A stretch of DNA of 64,000 bases, from contig NC_081840.1 of the NCBI RefSeq assembly GCF_963259705.1, positions 151,836,282 through 151,900,281 of the forward strand, given 5' to 3'. The notes under the pieces were generated by a model. The model worked only from the letters and a program-made list of their open reading frames with translations. It ran no database searches and was not told the origin of the DNA. Of this stretch, positions 34,432 to 44,054 are shown in pieces. This DNA comes from Myotis daubentonii (lineage: Eukaryota > Chordata > Mammalia > Chiroptera > Vespertilionidae). The translations under genes were made by a program, and so were the position numbers. Position 1 is the stretch's first letter, and each line of letters begins with the position of its first letter.

Positions 34432-35398
34432 CTGCTGGTGCGGTTCCGTCCTCCGCGTCCATACCGCAGCACAGAAGCCCTTTATCTCCGTCCGCCTTCC
34501 CTCTCACCTAAGTGCGCGCTACCCCCACCCCCACCCCCCATGGAAGATTCTATGGACGTGGGCATGAGCCCTCTGAGGCCCCAGAACGACCTTTTCGGGT
34601 GTGAACTAAAGGCCGACAAAGATGATCACTTGAACGTGGATAGTGATGAAAATGAGCACCAATTGTCTTCACAAACAGTCAGTTTAGAGGCTGGTGCAAA
34701 GGATGAACTGCACATTGCTGAAGCAGAGGCAATGAATGAGGAAAGCAGCCCAGTTAAAGGAACACTGGCAGCTCTGAAAACGTCTGTACAGCAACAGTTT
34801 CCCTTGGCGGCTTTGAAAGCACACCACCTGTGGTCTTAGGGTTGGCGTGCGGTTCAGGGCCTGGGCAGAGCAGTGGGCAGCGCTTAGTAGCTGTGGAGGA
34901 AGAAGTGGAGTCAGAAGATGAGGAGGAGGAGGGTGAGACACTCCTGAGTGTGTCTGGGAAGCGTTCTGCCCCTGCAGGCGGTAGCCAGGCTCCACAGAAG
35001 AAGGGAAACCTTGCTGACGAAGATAATGAGGAGGACAAGGATGATGACGATGATAAAGATGAAGATGGTGAGGAAGATGATGAGGAAGCTGAAGGAAAAG
35101 CTCCCGTAAAGAAATCCATAAGACATACTCCAGCCAAAAATGCACAAAAATCGAACTAGAATGTTGAAGACTCAAAACCATCAACACCAAGACCAAAAGG
35201 CCAAGAATCCTTCAAAAAAAAAAAAACAATCTCCTAAGACATGGGAAGGACCTCGTTCTGTAGAAGACATTTAAGCAAAAATGCAAGCAAGTAGAGAAAA
35301 GGTTCTGGGTGGTTTCAGTAGATTTCCTTTCCTTGTGCAGTGATGAGTCAAGTCCATTGGAAAAATAAAATTTTAGAACCAGAAAATAAAAGAAGAAA
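34432..35398 (+). pseudogene. NPM1: processed pseudogene of nucleophosmin
   Basis: This intronless copy has its start codon at 34540 and opens MEDSMD...MSPLRPQN, close to NPM1. The N-terminal core domain continues to about 34790, where a 1-bp loss shifts the frame. The second frame carries the acidic tracts (34895-35095), the SGKRSAP block and 'KAPVKKSIR'. A stop at 35157-35159 replaces the residue after 'AQKSN'. More damage follows, with an expanded A run at 35214-35226 and a stop at 35272. About 108 bp upstream of the ATG look like 5'UTR. Downstream lie AATAAA (35364-35369) and an A-rich tail. The 11-bp duplication aagtgccattg sits at 34421-34431 and 35399-35409, showing LINE-1-mediated insertion. 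NPM1 normally acts in the nucleolus in ribosome assembly; this copy cannot encode it. Confidence 0.95.
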
Positions 35399-35409
35399 AA
35401 GTGCCATTG

Positions 35410-36843
35410 TATGAACAGTGTATCCTTTACCCCTGAAAAACCAAGTGTGTGCAGAGCAAACCCTTTCTCCACAAACCTTTCACACCCTTGTGGAGGCTGT
35501 TCACACACCCAGCGATGACACAAGGGGCCACACGGATTCGTTAGGAACACGTGGAGCCCGAGGCGCGGAGTACAAATGTATGCACCTCATGGTCTGGGGA
35601 GAAAGTCAGTGTTTATACCAAGAGACTTGAAAATCTGCACACTTTCCTGGCCAGTAATTAGTCTCTCATTTTTATCATAAAGACATCTTCCACAATATAG
35701 AGAGAATGCCTATTTTATTACACGTCGTTAACATCGGCAGACTGTTCACTGCGGTTTAGGGAAGGGTAGTTGTTTATGTGACCGTGGAGAGGTGGGCAAG
35801 AAAAAACCATGTCCTTCCATGAACGATGTGTGAGACTTTAACTTCAGAGAAAGGAGGGAACTTCAGGAAATTATTTAATACTTTTTTTAAAATACAATGA
35901 GTGCTCTCATATTTTTATTACAAGTGATCAAATCACTCCTCTGGAATGTAAGCACAAGCATTAGCTTGGATAGCAAGCGAGGCAGCTTGCTTTCCACAGC
36001 GTCTGCGTCGGCACGGTCGCTTGCGTGGCATGCCACTAACAGCACACAGGGCGTGGCAGCCCTCGCTCTCCGTAGTACTTACAGGTTATCCATCTGGGAA
36101 TAGACTCAGGAAACGTTTGGGTGGGATGAATGATTGCTTAGGACCTGCACAGACGATAAAAGACCATTATTCTACACATGGGCTCATTACCAAACGTTTA
36201 CACTAGGATTCTTTTAAACAGCAAACCCCCTAGCGAGTTTTGCATCCTCAGGCTTCAGTATATACACCGTGCTGTAAGCGGTTCGAAAAGGAACAGCTGG
36301 AAGGGGAGGCTGCGCTGCAGGCAGCAAGCCGACACAGGCTGGAAGGCCCGCGCCCCCTCAGCGGGGCGGCCTGGTCCTGGACACACTTGTTCATCTCTCT
36401 CTAAGCCTCACCTTCCGCGAGAGTCATATGGGGACGGCACTGCCTACTCCACTGTTTTCTCTCAGGGTTAAAGGTATGCAAATGCTTACTTCTCAATTAA
36501 TGGAAGGAGTTTCTATTACTATTGTCATCATGCTTGTAATTCATAGAGAAGCATCTAATGCAGAAACATACTACATGCACAACAAGAAGGTTAAAAAGCC
36601 AAATTCCATCCTATTTATCACCCAAATAGAATTAAAAAATCACTGACAATGTTGTCATGGACCAAAAACGGAAATCTCAAGGGCCCGTGTTGATGGCCGC
36701 AGCCAGATGCTCCTTCCAGAGAACACGTGTAACTTCCTCATATGACCCATAAAGTAAGACACGGCAGCCAGAGCACAGGCCCTGGATTGGTTGCTGTCCT
36801 CATTTGTGACCTTGTCAAACCGCCAGCCTCTGCCTGGGTGACG
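35410..36843. other. single-copy DNA, no gene seen
   Basis: No repeat or exon was recognised between the retrocopy and the hAT element. There is a short T run near 35882-35888. Confidence 0.35.
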
Positions 36844-37168
36844 CTGAAGAGCAGTGGTTCTCAACCTTCCTAATGCTGCGACCCTTTAATACAATTCCTC
36901 ATGTTGTGGTGACCCCAACCATAAAATTATTTTCGTTGCTACTTCATAACTGTAATTTTGCTACTGTTATGAATCGTAATGTAAATATCTGATTTGCAGG
37001 ATGTATTTTCATTGTTACAAATTGAACATAATTAAAGCATAGTGATTAATCACAAAAACAATATGTAATTCTATATGTGTTTTCCGATGGTCTTAGGCGA
37101 CCCCTGTGAAAGGGTCGTTCGACCCCCAAAGGGTCGCAACCCACAGGTTGAGAACCGCTGCTGAAGAG
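36844..37168 (+). mobile_element. URR1/SPIN-like hAT MITE, longest copy, 8-bp TSD
   Basis: The element proper is 36852-37160 (309 bp). The perfect 8-bp duplication ctgaagag is at 36844-36851 and 37161-37168. The TIRs cagtggttctcaacct and aggttgagaaccgctg differ at one base. It keeps every block seen in the other three copies, including 'gtgttttccgatggtcttaggcgacccc' and the inner inverted 'gggtcgttcgaccc', so it serves as reference for their deletions. There is no open frame; it depended on a transposase supplied elsewhere. Confidence 0.96.
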
Positions 37169-38556
37169 CATAAGCAGAGCAGCAGTGGCCCGCTCCATGC
37201 ACTAGCTGCCCCTGGACGCGGCTTTTAATTCCTCCTTTTCACCACACACCCATGTAACTATCAGCAACAACAACAACAAACCTAATATTCAGACAGGAAA
37301 AGGGAAAAGTGCATGAACCTCACCCTCCTCCACAGGCAACTCTCTCCTAAAGCAACAGGAAGCTTATGATAGCCTTTAAAACAACAGCAACCACCGTTTC
37401 ACGCGCCCTTTGGAAATGTGTGTGCTCATCAGGAAGGTCTCCACTGGGCATGTGTTTGAGGAAATCGGTGGACGGATTCCCCATCACTTCCTGCACCCTG
37501 ACCCTGGCTCAGCCACACCGTTTCTAGGGAGATGAGTCCGGAACTCTATTCAGGGACGGGTTCTCTCTTCACAACACAAAACAGGTGCCCCTCCTAAATA
37601 CAAAACACAGGTCTGTGTGTAAGTTTCCCACTGATTTTGTGAAAATAAACAAACGTACTACTCTGTGCTATTGGGCACTTCCCCGACCTCTTGCCACAGT
37701 AGCCCGCTCCCCATAAACTGCGGGCTCAGAGTGGACGGCAAAGCCCACACGGTGCCCCTTCACTGTCCACCAAATCCGGCCGGAGGAGCCGGCTGTGCGG
37801 CCTGAGGGCTTGCAGAAGCCTCAGAGGGCAAACAGACAAGTATAAAAGGACATGTTTCCTTGAAGAAAAACTCAATTCCTGATTTCCCTTATTAAAAAAA
37901 AGTCAGGACTAGAATATAAAAGGATGTTCAGGAAAACAGCAGGTCAGGGAAGAAACCCTTCTGCCCTGGCTTCAGACTCCAGCACCTCTCAACCTGCTTT
38001 CCTCCCCAGGCTCCAGGGAGGAAAGTGGCCTGGGCCACCGACACGGCTGCCCGCGTGTGTGGGGACAAGAGCGTGTGCACCAACAGGAAGCTGGTGGAGG
38101 CCCTTCCTGGGCTCTGTGTCTCGGAGCCTTCCCAGAGATGGAAAATGGGGATAGGGGAGATGACCCGCCTGGAGCTCAGCATCCACGGACCAGCCCGCTA
38201 GGCACACATCACTGCTGGTCAGAGAGGAGCCGCCTGGGGAGTAGCCATCCAGTGGCCATCCTGTGAGACAGCCGGGCACCAGCAACTGCTGCCTCCACGG
38301 GCCTGGCTCTTTGTGAGTCTCTCCGTAGGACACAGACAGGTCTTATTCCAGCCTGCAGGTCTGCAGATATGGCTGGGAGCTCTGATTCTAGATTTTTTCA
38401 AAATCGAGAAGACCTCAAACCATCAAGAAGCCAGGATGGCAGGGGCAGGCTGAGTGAGGGACGAAAGCTGTCACCTGGCCCTGCGGACAACAAGGTGCCA
38501 AGGTGCCATCATGGGCAGTCACGTGTGTTTCAGAAAGATACCTGGGGGGCTCCTGC
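37169..38556. other. single-copy DNA, no gene seen
   Basis: A short (CAA)n run lies at 37265-37280. Open frames around 37924-38401 overlap on both strands without domains. Confidence 0.35.
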
Positions 38557-38730
38557 ACACACATGCATGCACGCACGCCTCACACATGAACATGCCCACA
38601 TATGTACACACCCCAGACCACACAGCACACGTGCACACCCTCGTATATACACCTCCCAGGCCACACTTTACATATGCACACCTTCTTATGTACACATCCC
38701 AGATCACACACCACAACACACAAAAACCAC
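38557..38730. repeat. imperfect CA-rich tract
   Basis: Degenerate ACAC/ACATGC/ACACCCC words, with a loose unit of about 45-50 bp built around 'ccaggccacac' / 'cccagatcacac' / 'ccccagaccacac'. Confidence 0.7.
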
Positions 38731-38737
38731 TCCCCTT

Positions 38738-38965
38738 GCCCAACTGGTGTGGCTCAGTGGTTGAATGTCAACCCATGAACTAGGAGGTCACGGTTCAATT
38801 TCCAGTCAGGGCACAGGCCCAGGTTGCGGGCTCCATCCCCAGTGAGGGGCGTGCAAGAGGCAGCCACTCAATGATTCTCTCATCATTGATGTTTCCATCT
38901 CTCTCTGCCTCTCCCTTCCTCTCTAAAATCAATAAAAGATAAAAACAAAACAAACAAAAAAAAAC
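38738..38965 (+). mobile_element. Ves SINE
   Basis: The A box tggctcagtgg is intact and the B box is changed to ggttcaatttc. The body 'aggcagccactcaatgattctctcatcattgatg' is followed by 'aaatcaataaaagataaaa' and a CAAA-rich tail. The flanks 'ccactcccctt' and 'aatgctcccct' are a weak target-duplication candidate. Confidence 0.93.
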
Positions 38966-39981
38966 AATGCTCCCCTAGTCTATCTCCACCTAAATCAGCT
39001 CATGACTGACCTCCATCTGGAAGGCCCTTCACGACACTGCCTGCCCCCAACACTCCTGGGTCTGGGAACACAAGGTCAGTGACGACATGCCCGGCCACCT
39101 TGGAACCAGAAAGACATGCCCACTGGGCACTGACCTCGGGGGAGGGGCTGAGCAGACCAGTCATTCCTCACGTCCAGCTCCCCGGGGAAGAGGAGGGAGA
39201 GACAGCACCGAGGGCCCCAGGGCAGGGTGTCCCTGTCACACACACCACAGCCTCACAGGCCCCATGCCGGCTCCCTGCTGGTCTCCCCGTGCGAAATTCA
39301 GCGAGGAGCCTCAGAATGGGCCCGCATCCCGCTCTCTCCCTTAAAATGCTGCCTCTCGAATGGGAAAAGGAAAAATCAATCGGGAAGGAAATCAAATAAA
39401 GGTCATAAAACACAGCCATCAATTTAAACATTAAAATTTCATAACACACTTTAAATTGAAGACGAGTTAAGTGACATTTCCAAGCCTTAAAAGCAGGCAG
39501 CCTCTGGTGGGAGAGGGTGCCCCACAGAAAGGCCGTTTCCGTAACTGCCAGGCCAGTCAATGGCCAAAGTCTCCACGTGGCCGGAGGCGGTCTGGGCCGA
39601 ACGCTTCCCTGGCAGCCGTCCCCGTCCCCAAGCGGCTGTTAACATGTACGGAGGCGGGAGGACAGATGCCACCCAGCCTCCAGCCTGGGCACAGGAGAAG
39701 TAAGGCCCCAGGCTGTCCTCACCCACACCCAGCAACACGGCCCAGCCAATGGAACTCGTGGTGCTTCCCAAAGGAGGACGGTTGGTGAGCTCGCCTGCCC
39801 CACCGGCAGCGACACCCGCTGCCACCAAGGGAGAAGCCGGGACAGAAATGTCTCCTCTTGCTCACAGGATAATCACAGGACGGCTCATCTCCATCCACTC
39901 TGATTTCTCTCTCTCGCTAAACAGGAGGAATCGGAAACTACAGCTGCCGAAACAGGATCCCAGCACAATTTACCTGCTACG

Positions 39982-39982
<1 letters not shown>
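38966..39982. other. single-copy DNA, no gene seen
   Basis: GC-rich in its second half. Open frames of 105-130 codons overlap on both strands without domains. Confidence 0.35.

Positions 39983-40027
<45 letters not shown>
39983..40027. repeat. (GT)n microsatellite
   Basis: About 22 GT units on the plus strand. It faces the (AC)n array 58 bp downstream, so the two could pair as a stem. Confidence 0.96.
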
Positions 40028-40030
<3 letters not shown>

Positions 40031-40084
40031 CTTAAAAAGAAGACCTGGATTCCAAGGGCCAGATCCGACTCCTCAGTCCATCGA

Positions 40085-40085
<1 letters not shown>

Positions 40086-40126
<41 letters not shown>
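40086..40126. repeat. (AC)n microsatellite
   Basis: About 20 AC units, ending where a LINE-1 3' fragment begins ('aaatattatgcagccac'). Confidence 0.96.
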
Positions 40127-40128
<2 letters not shown>

Positions 40129-40290
40129 TATTATGCAGCCACGAAAAAGAAAGAAACCCTGTCACTTGTGACAACAAAGATGGACCAACCTTGAAGATAT
40201 TATACTACATTAAATACGTCAGACAGAGAAAGGCAAATATTTTATATTCCCACTTATATGTATAATCTAAAAAAGCTAAGCTATAGAGAG
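40127..40290 (+). mobile_element. LINE-1 3'UTR fragment, plus strand
   Basis: 'tattatgcagccacgaaaaagaaagaaacc', 'caaagatggacc', 'gtcagacagagaaaggcaaa' and 'ccacttatatgtataatct' follow the LINE-1 3' end in order. The fragment is short and old. Confidence 0.8.
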
Positions 40291-40304
40291 TAGAGATGCC
40301 TCCC

Positions 40305-40971
40305 GCGACCACTGGTCTATCCTCCATCCCTAAGGTTCTGTCGTTTCCAGAATGTCCCGTAAGTGGAATGTTATGTAATGTCGTGTTTGAGACTGGCTTC
40401 TTTTACTTAGCATAATGCCTTTGAGGAGCATCTAAGCGGCCGTGAATATCAGTAATTCGTTTGTTTTTACTGCTGAGCAATATTCCATGGTATGGGTGTA
40501 CCACCATTTGCTCATTTATTCACCTGTTTCGGGCAACTTTGACTAGAGCTGCTGCAAACGTTGAGTACAGAATTCTGTTGAACATCAGCAGCTCTCACTT
40601 CTCCAGAGCTAATACCAAGAGCCCGACTGCTGAGTCAAACGCTAAGTGTGTGTTGACTTTAAGAAACTGCCAAGCCGATTCCCAGAGTGGCTGCTGGTTT
40701 CTGATTTCCCACCAGTGATGAATGAGAGTTCCAGTTGCTCCCATCCTCGCCAGCACGTGGTATCGTCGGTGTTTTTTATGTCAGCCATTCTAATCGATGT
40801 TAAAAGCATCTCATCATGATTGTAACTTGCATTTCAGGAGGACTGGTCATGTTGAATATTTCATGTACTTATTTGCCATCTTTATACCCTTTTCAATAAA
40901 GTATATGTTCAAATATTTTACCCACTTTTAAATTAGGTTGTTTCCTTAGTATTGGATTTTGGGGATGGATG

Positions 40972-41025
<54 letters not shown>

Positions 41026-41590
41026 CAGATAATCCAGAATTGATAGATATTCCAGAATCAATGGATCAATCAATCGATCACTTGATACAATGATAGATTC
41101 CGGATACAACTCTTTCCTAGGAGATGTGGTTCATAGTTATTTTTCCCAGGGTGTATTTTGTATCTGCATTTTCCTTAACAGTGCCTCTTGCAAAGCAGAC
41201 GTTTTTAATTTAGATGAACTCCACTTATTCTTTTCTTTTATGAATCGAGGTGTCATATCTAAGAACAGTTTGCCTAACTTCATGTCCAGAAGAGTTTCTC
41301 CTACGTTTTCCTCTGAATTGTTTAATAGTTTTAATTGTTTAAAAGTTTAAAAGTTTTACATTTTACACTTAATATACGACCCAGTGAGAGTTAACTTTCG
41401 TACAAGGCGGTTTTCCTTTTTTGCACATGGACGCACAATCCTTCCAGCGCTGTTTGTTGAAAAAACTATCCATTTTCCACTGAATTGCTTTTCGCCTCGT
41501 CAACAATCAATGGCCGTATTTATGTGGACCTATTTCTGGACTCTCTCTTCTGTCTATTGATCCATGTTCTATCCTGAGCAGAGTATCATT
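40305..41590 (-). mobile_element. LINE-1 3' portion, minus strand, ancient
   Basis: In reverse it reads from the LINE-1 3'UTR ('ggcttcttttacttagcataatg', 'tattccatggtatgggtgtacc') back through the C-terminal ORF2 area ('gatttcccaccagtgatgaatgagagttcc', 'catgtccagaagagtttctcctacgtt', 'gtggacctatttctggactctc'). It overlaps in LINE-1 position with the plus-strand fragment at 40127, so the two are separate insertions, not one twin-primed event. Heavy divergence indicates an old L1M-type copy. A (TAGA)n array interrupts it. Confidence 0.9.
40963..41035. repeat. (GGAT)n/(TAGA)n microsatellite inside LINE-1
   Basis: A short GGAT run passes into about 16 TAGA units, ending 'tagacagat'. LINE-1 similarity resumes at 'gattccggatacaactctttcc' (about 41094). 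Confidence 0.95.
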
Positions 41591-41940
41591 TACTACTTAC
41601 TTTAGTAAATTCTCTTTGTGGGGGGAAAAATAATTCCATCTGGAAGCAAAAGCAAACTAGTAATGCTCTATATGATACTACGCTTCTTGGGAGGAGGTGT
41701 GAGCAGCACAGTCCTAAAGCAGAGAAACGCCGTAACGGCTCCCGGGCAAATGCGCCCGTGACACCGGACACATTTAGGGGGGAAGCAGCACATTTCGAGT
41801 GAGTTTCCAAAGCAAACTCCAACAATGTGACAACAGAATCAAATGCCTAAAGAACTACTGAAAACCGCCGAATCAAAATTATAACATAAACTATCCTCAG
41901 ATTAAGAGAGTTGGACTAACACTAACTAAACGATAAATAC
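41591..41940. other. single-copy DNA, no gene seen
   Basis: Nothing recognisable lies between the LINE-1 fragment and the next candidate element. Confidence 0.35.
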
Positions 41941-42100
41941 TTTGAAGGTGCAATTCAACCAAAGGTCTTGTATGCATGCATTTAAGTATAACCAATGGGC
42001 ACAGACACTATGGGGTGAGGGCATGTGCTGGGGGGTGGCAGTGGCCGGGAGAGGTCAATGGCGGGGAAAGGAGACATATGTAATACTTTAACAATAAAGA
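41941..42100 (+). mobile_element. likely retroposon 3' end (possible bat LINE-1 3'UTR)
   Basis: 'gtcttgtatgcatgcatttaagtataaccaatgggcacagaca' and a G-rich middle lead to 'catatgtaatactttaacaataaag', with AATAAA at 42093-42098. From memory this resembles the 3' end of bat LINE-1s, but I could not verify it. It is immediately followed by the GGA-rich array, as if the A tail had turned into a purine repeat. Confidence 0.4.
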
Positions 42101-42217
42101 AGGAGGAGGAGGGGGAGGGGGAGGGGAGGGGGAGGGGGAGGGGGAGGAGGAGGGGGAGGAGGAGGAGGAGGAGGAGGAGGAGGAGGAGGAGGAGGAGAAG
42201 GAGAAGGAGAAGGAGAA
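42101..42217. repeat. (GGA)n purine tract
   Basis: GGA, GGGGGA and AGAAGG units with no pyrimidine on the plus strand. Mirror-like purine tracts of this kind can form triplex DNA. The Glu/Gly/Arg-rich open frame through it is an artefact. Confidence 0.95.
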
Positions 42218-42808
42218 GTGACTGAGGGTTGTTTCCCTACTGGGAATGAGCCTGATGAGCTATCCTGAGGATGACTTCATAAGCCACACTGGGAGACACT
42301 GAACTGGACACCGGGAGGTGGCCCAGGGCCTGCCACATGAAGTCCTCACCCCAGATGGCCTCTCGAGTCCATTAACAAGAAAACTTGAATGTTGGAACAA
42401 GAACAAAAAAAGGTACTTAATTGGGGTGTACATAAAACTAGCGCACGGTATAAAAAAGGGTCCAAAACAGTACATTGCCTCAAGCGGGAAAACTGCGACT
42501 CAAAATACAAGATTCTTAGAAGCACACAGCACTGTGAGTCACGCCTACAAAGGCTGGAGTTGTTAGCGCCCACACTGATCTTCCCTTGATGGTGACCCCC
42601 AGGTGACCAAAGGCCCGGCAGCTCCTTTTAACCAAGGCCGCCCAGAAGAGCTTTGATGCTGACTGCGGCATAGGGTGCATCGAACAATACACTTGCCAGC
42701 TTTGATTCACTCACATTTAGATTAAACAACAGAACTCGCCCTGATCGACCAAGAGGAGAGTTTACTACCATCTTGAAACAAACACAGAGCCAGAAAGAGC
42801 TGTGGTCA
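42218..42808. other. single-copy DNA, no gene seen
   Basis: Small overlapping open frames on both strands, none with a domain. Confidence 0.35.
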
Positions 42809-43033
42809 CCCTGACCGGTTTGGCTCAGTGGATAGAGCGTTGGCCTGGGGACTGAAGGGTCCCAGGCTCGATTCCGGTCAAGGGCATGTACCTTGGTTGC
42901 GGGCACGTCCCCGGTGGGGGGTGTGCAGGAGGCAGCTGATCGATGTTTCTGTCTCATCGATGTTTCTAATTCTCTATCCCTCTCCCTTCCTCTCTGTAAA
43001 AAAAAAAAAATCAATAAAAATATTTTAAAAAAA
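42809..43033 (+). mobile_element. Ves SINE, 'gatagagcgt' subtype
   Basis: The A box tggctcagtgg is intact; the B box ggctcgattcc differs at one base. The 'tggatagagcgttggcctggggactgaagggtccc' head is shared with the copies at 50982 and 57345 and differs from the 'tggttgagcgtcgacc' head of most others. An A run interrupts 'aaatcaataaaaa'. The flanks 'agagctgtgg' and 'agagctcgtt' give a partial target duplication. Confidence 0.95.
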
Positions 43034-43852
43034 GAGCTCGTTGTCTATTCCTATTGCAAAATTCAGCCCCTCTGCGTTAGACGGATCATCTTCCACGTCC
43101 TTGCCTTGCAGAGTACTAGAAATCAGATTAAAAACAGAAGGAGCCTGGAAGTTCTACTAACAGATGAGAATAAAACCTGGCAGCCTTTATGAGAGAGAAA
43201 ACAGCCCCACCTTAAGACAGGAATACAGAGGCACACCAACACGCACCAACTAGCACTATCATCCTGCGCCATTTTATGGCGGCGAGATAGAGAGGCTTTA
43301 GCAGACTAACATGCTGACCACTCTGTGCAAAGCCCGTAGGGCGTGGCCACATTTTGGTAACAATCATGCCAGAACGTACAGATTCCGTGCCAGCCCTTTC
43401 AGAAGGACCACCAGAGAAAATCATTCATTCCTCCCAATGAGCTCATGGCACGGCACCCGCCATTTCTGGAAAGGTTCCTTACGCAACCTTTTCCTTCCTG
43501 CTCAAGCGGCCTAAATAAAATTCATAAAATTCTTTGAGCTGGGAAAGACTTCAGATATCTCCTTATTTAACCACAAATCTTTACCAGGAAGCTCAGGTCC
43601 AAATAACATGGTTCCCAAACCAACGGTCTTTTCACAGGTTGTACCTTGTGTCCAATATGACACATCCTCATTGTATAAAGAATTAACTTTGCAGATAGTT
43701 GAGAGACAGACAGAACTATTTCTGGTGCAATCAACATCAGGTATGGGTACAAAGATTGTGCCTGGCTTTTCACATGTGGTTGACAGACTGGCCAAAGGGA
43801 CGACAACCTCATGAAACTCAAGAATCTGACCCCTAAAAGAGGATGGACTTAA
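43034..43852. other. single-copy DNA, no gene seen
   Basis: Open frames up to 99 codons only. No repeat was recognised. Confidence 0.35.
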
Positions 43853-44054
43853 AAATGGAGAAAAGCACCTGGCTGGTGCGGCTCAGGGTTTGAGTGTTGA
43901 CCTATAAACCAGGAGGTCATGATTAGATGCCTGGGTTGCCAGCTTGATCCCCAGTTGGGTGCATGTTTCTCTCATGGATGTTTCTCTCTCTCTCTCCCCC
44001 TCTCCCTTCCTCTCTGAAATCAATAAAAATAATTTTTTTTAAATGGAGAAAAGC
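43853..44054 (+). mobile_element. Ves SINE, internally deleted, 14-bp TSD
   Basis: The element proper is 43867-44040 (174 bp), flanked by the perfect 14-bp duplication aaatggagaaaagc. The B box is lost in a deletion that joins 'ggaggtcatgattagatg' to 'cctgggttgcc'; a second deletion removes the 'ggaggcag' body. The pyrimidine zone, 'aaatcaataaaaataa' and tail are normal. The perfect duplication implies it was inserted in this shortened form or lost its parts recently. Confidence 0.94.

Noticed and set aside
34684..35196. Minus-strand open frames of 127 and 170 codons
   Set aside because: They are the antisense of the acidic repeat-rich part of the NPM1 retrocopy.
40127..41590. One twin-primed LINE-1 with a 5' inversion
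   Set aside because: The plus and minus pieces cover overlapping parts of the LINE-1 3' end, which a single twin-priming event cannot give. They are two separate fragments.
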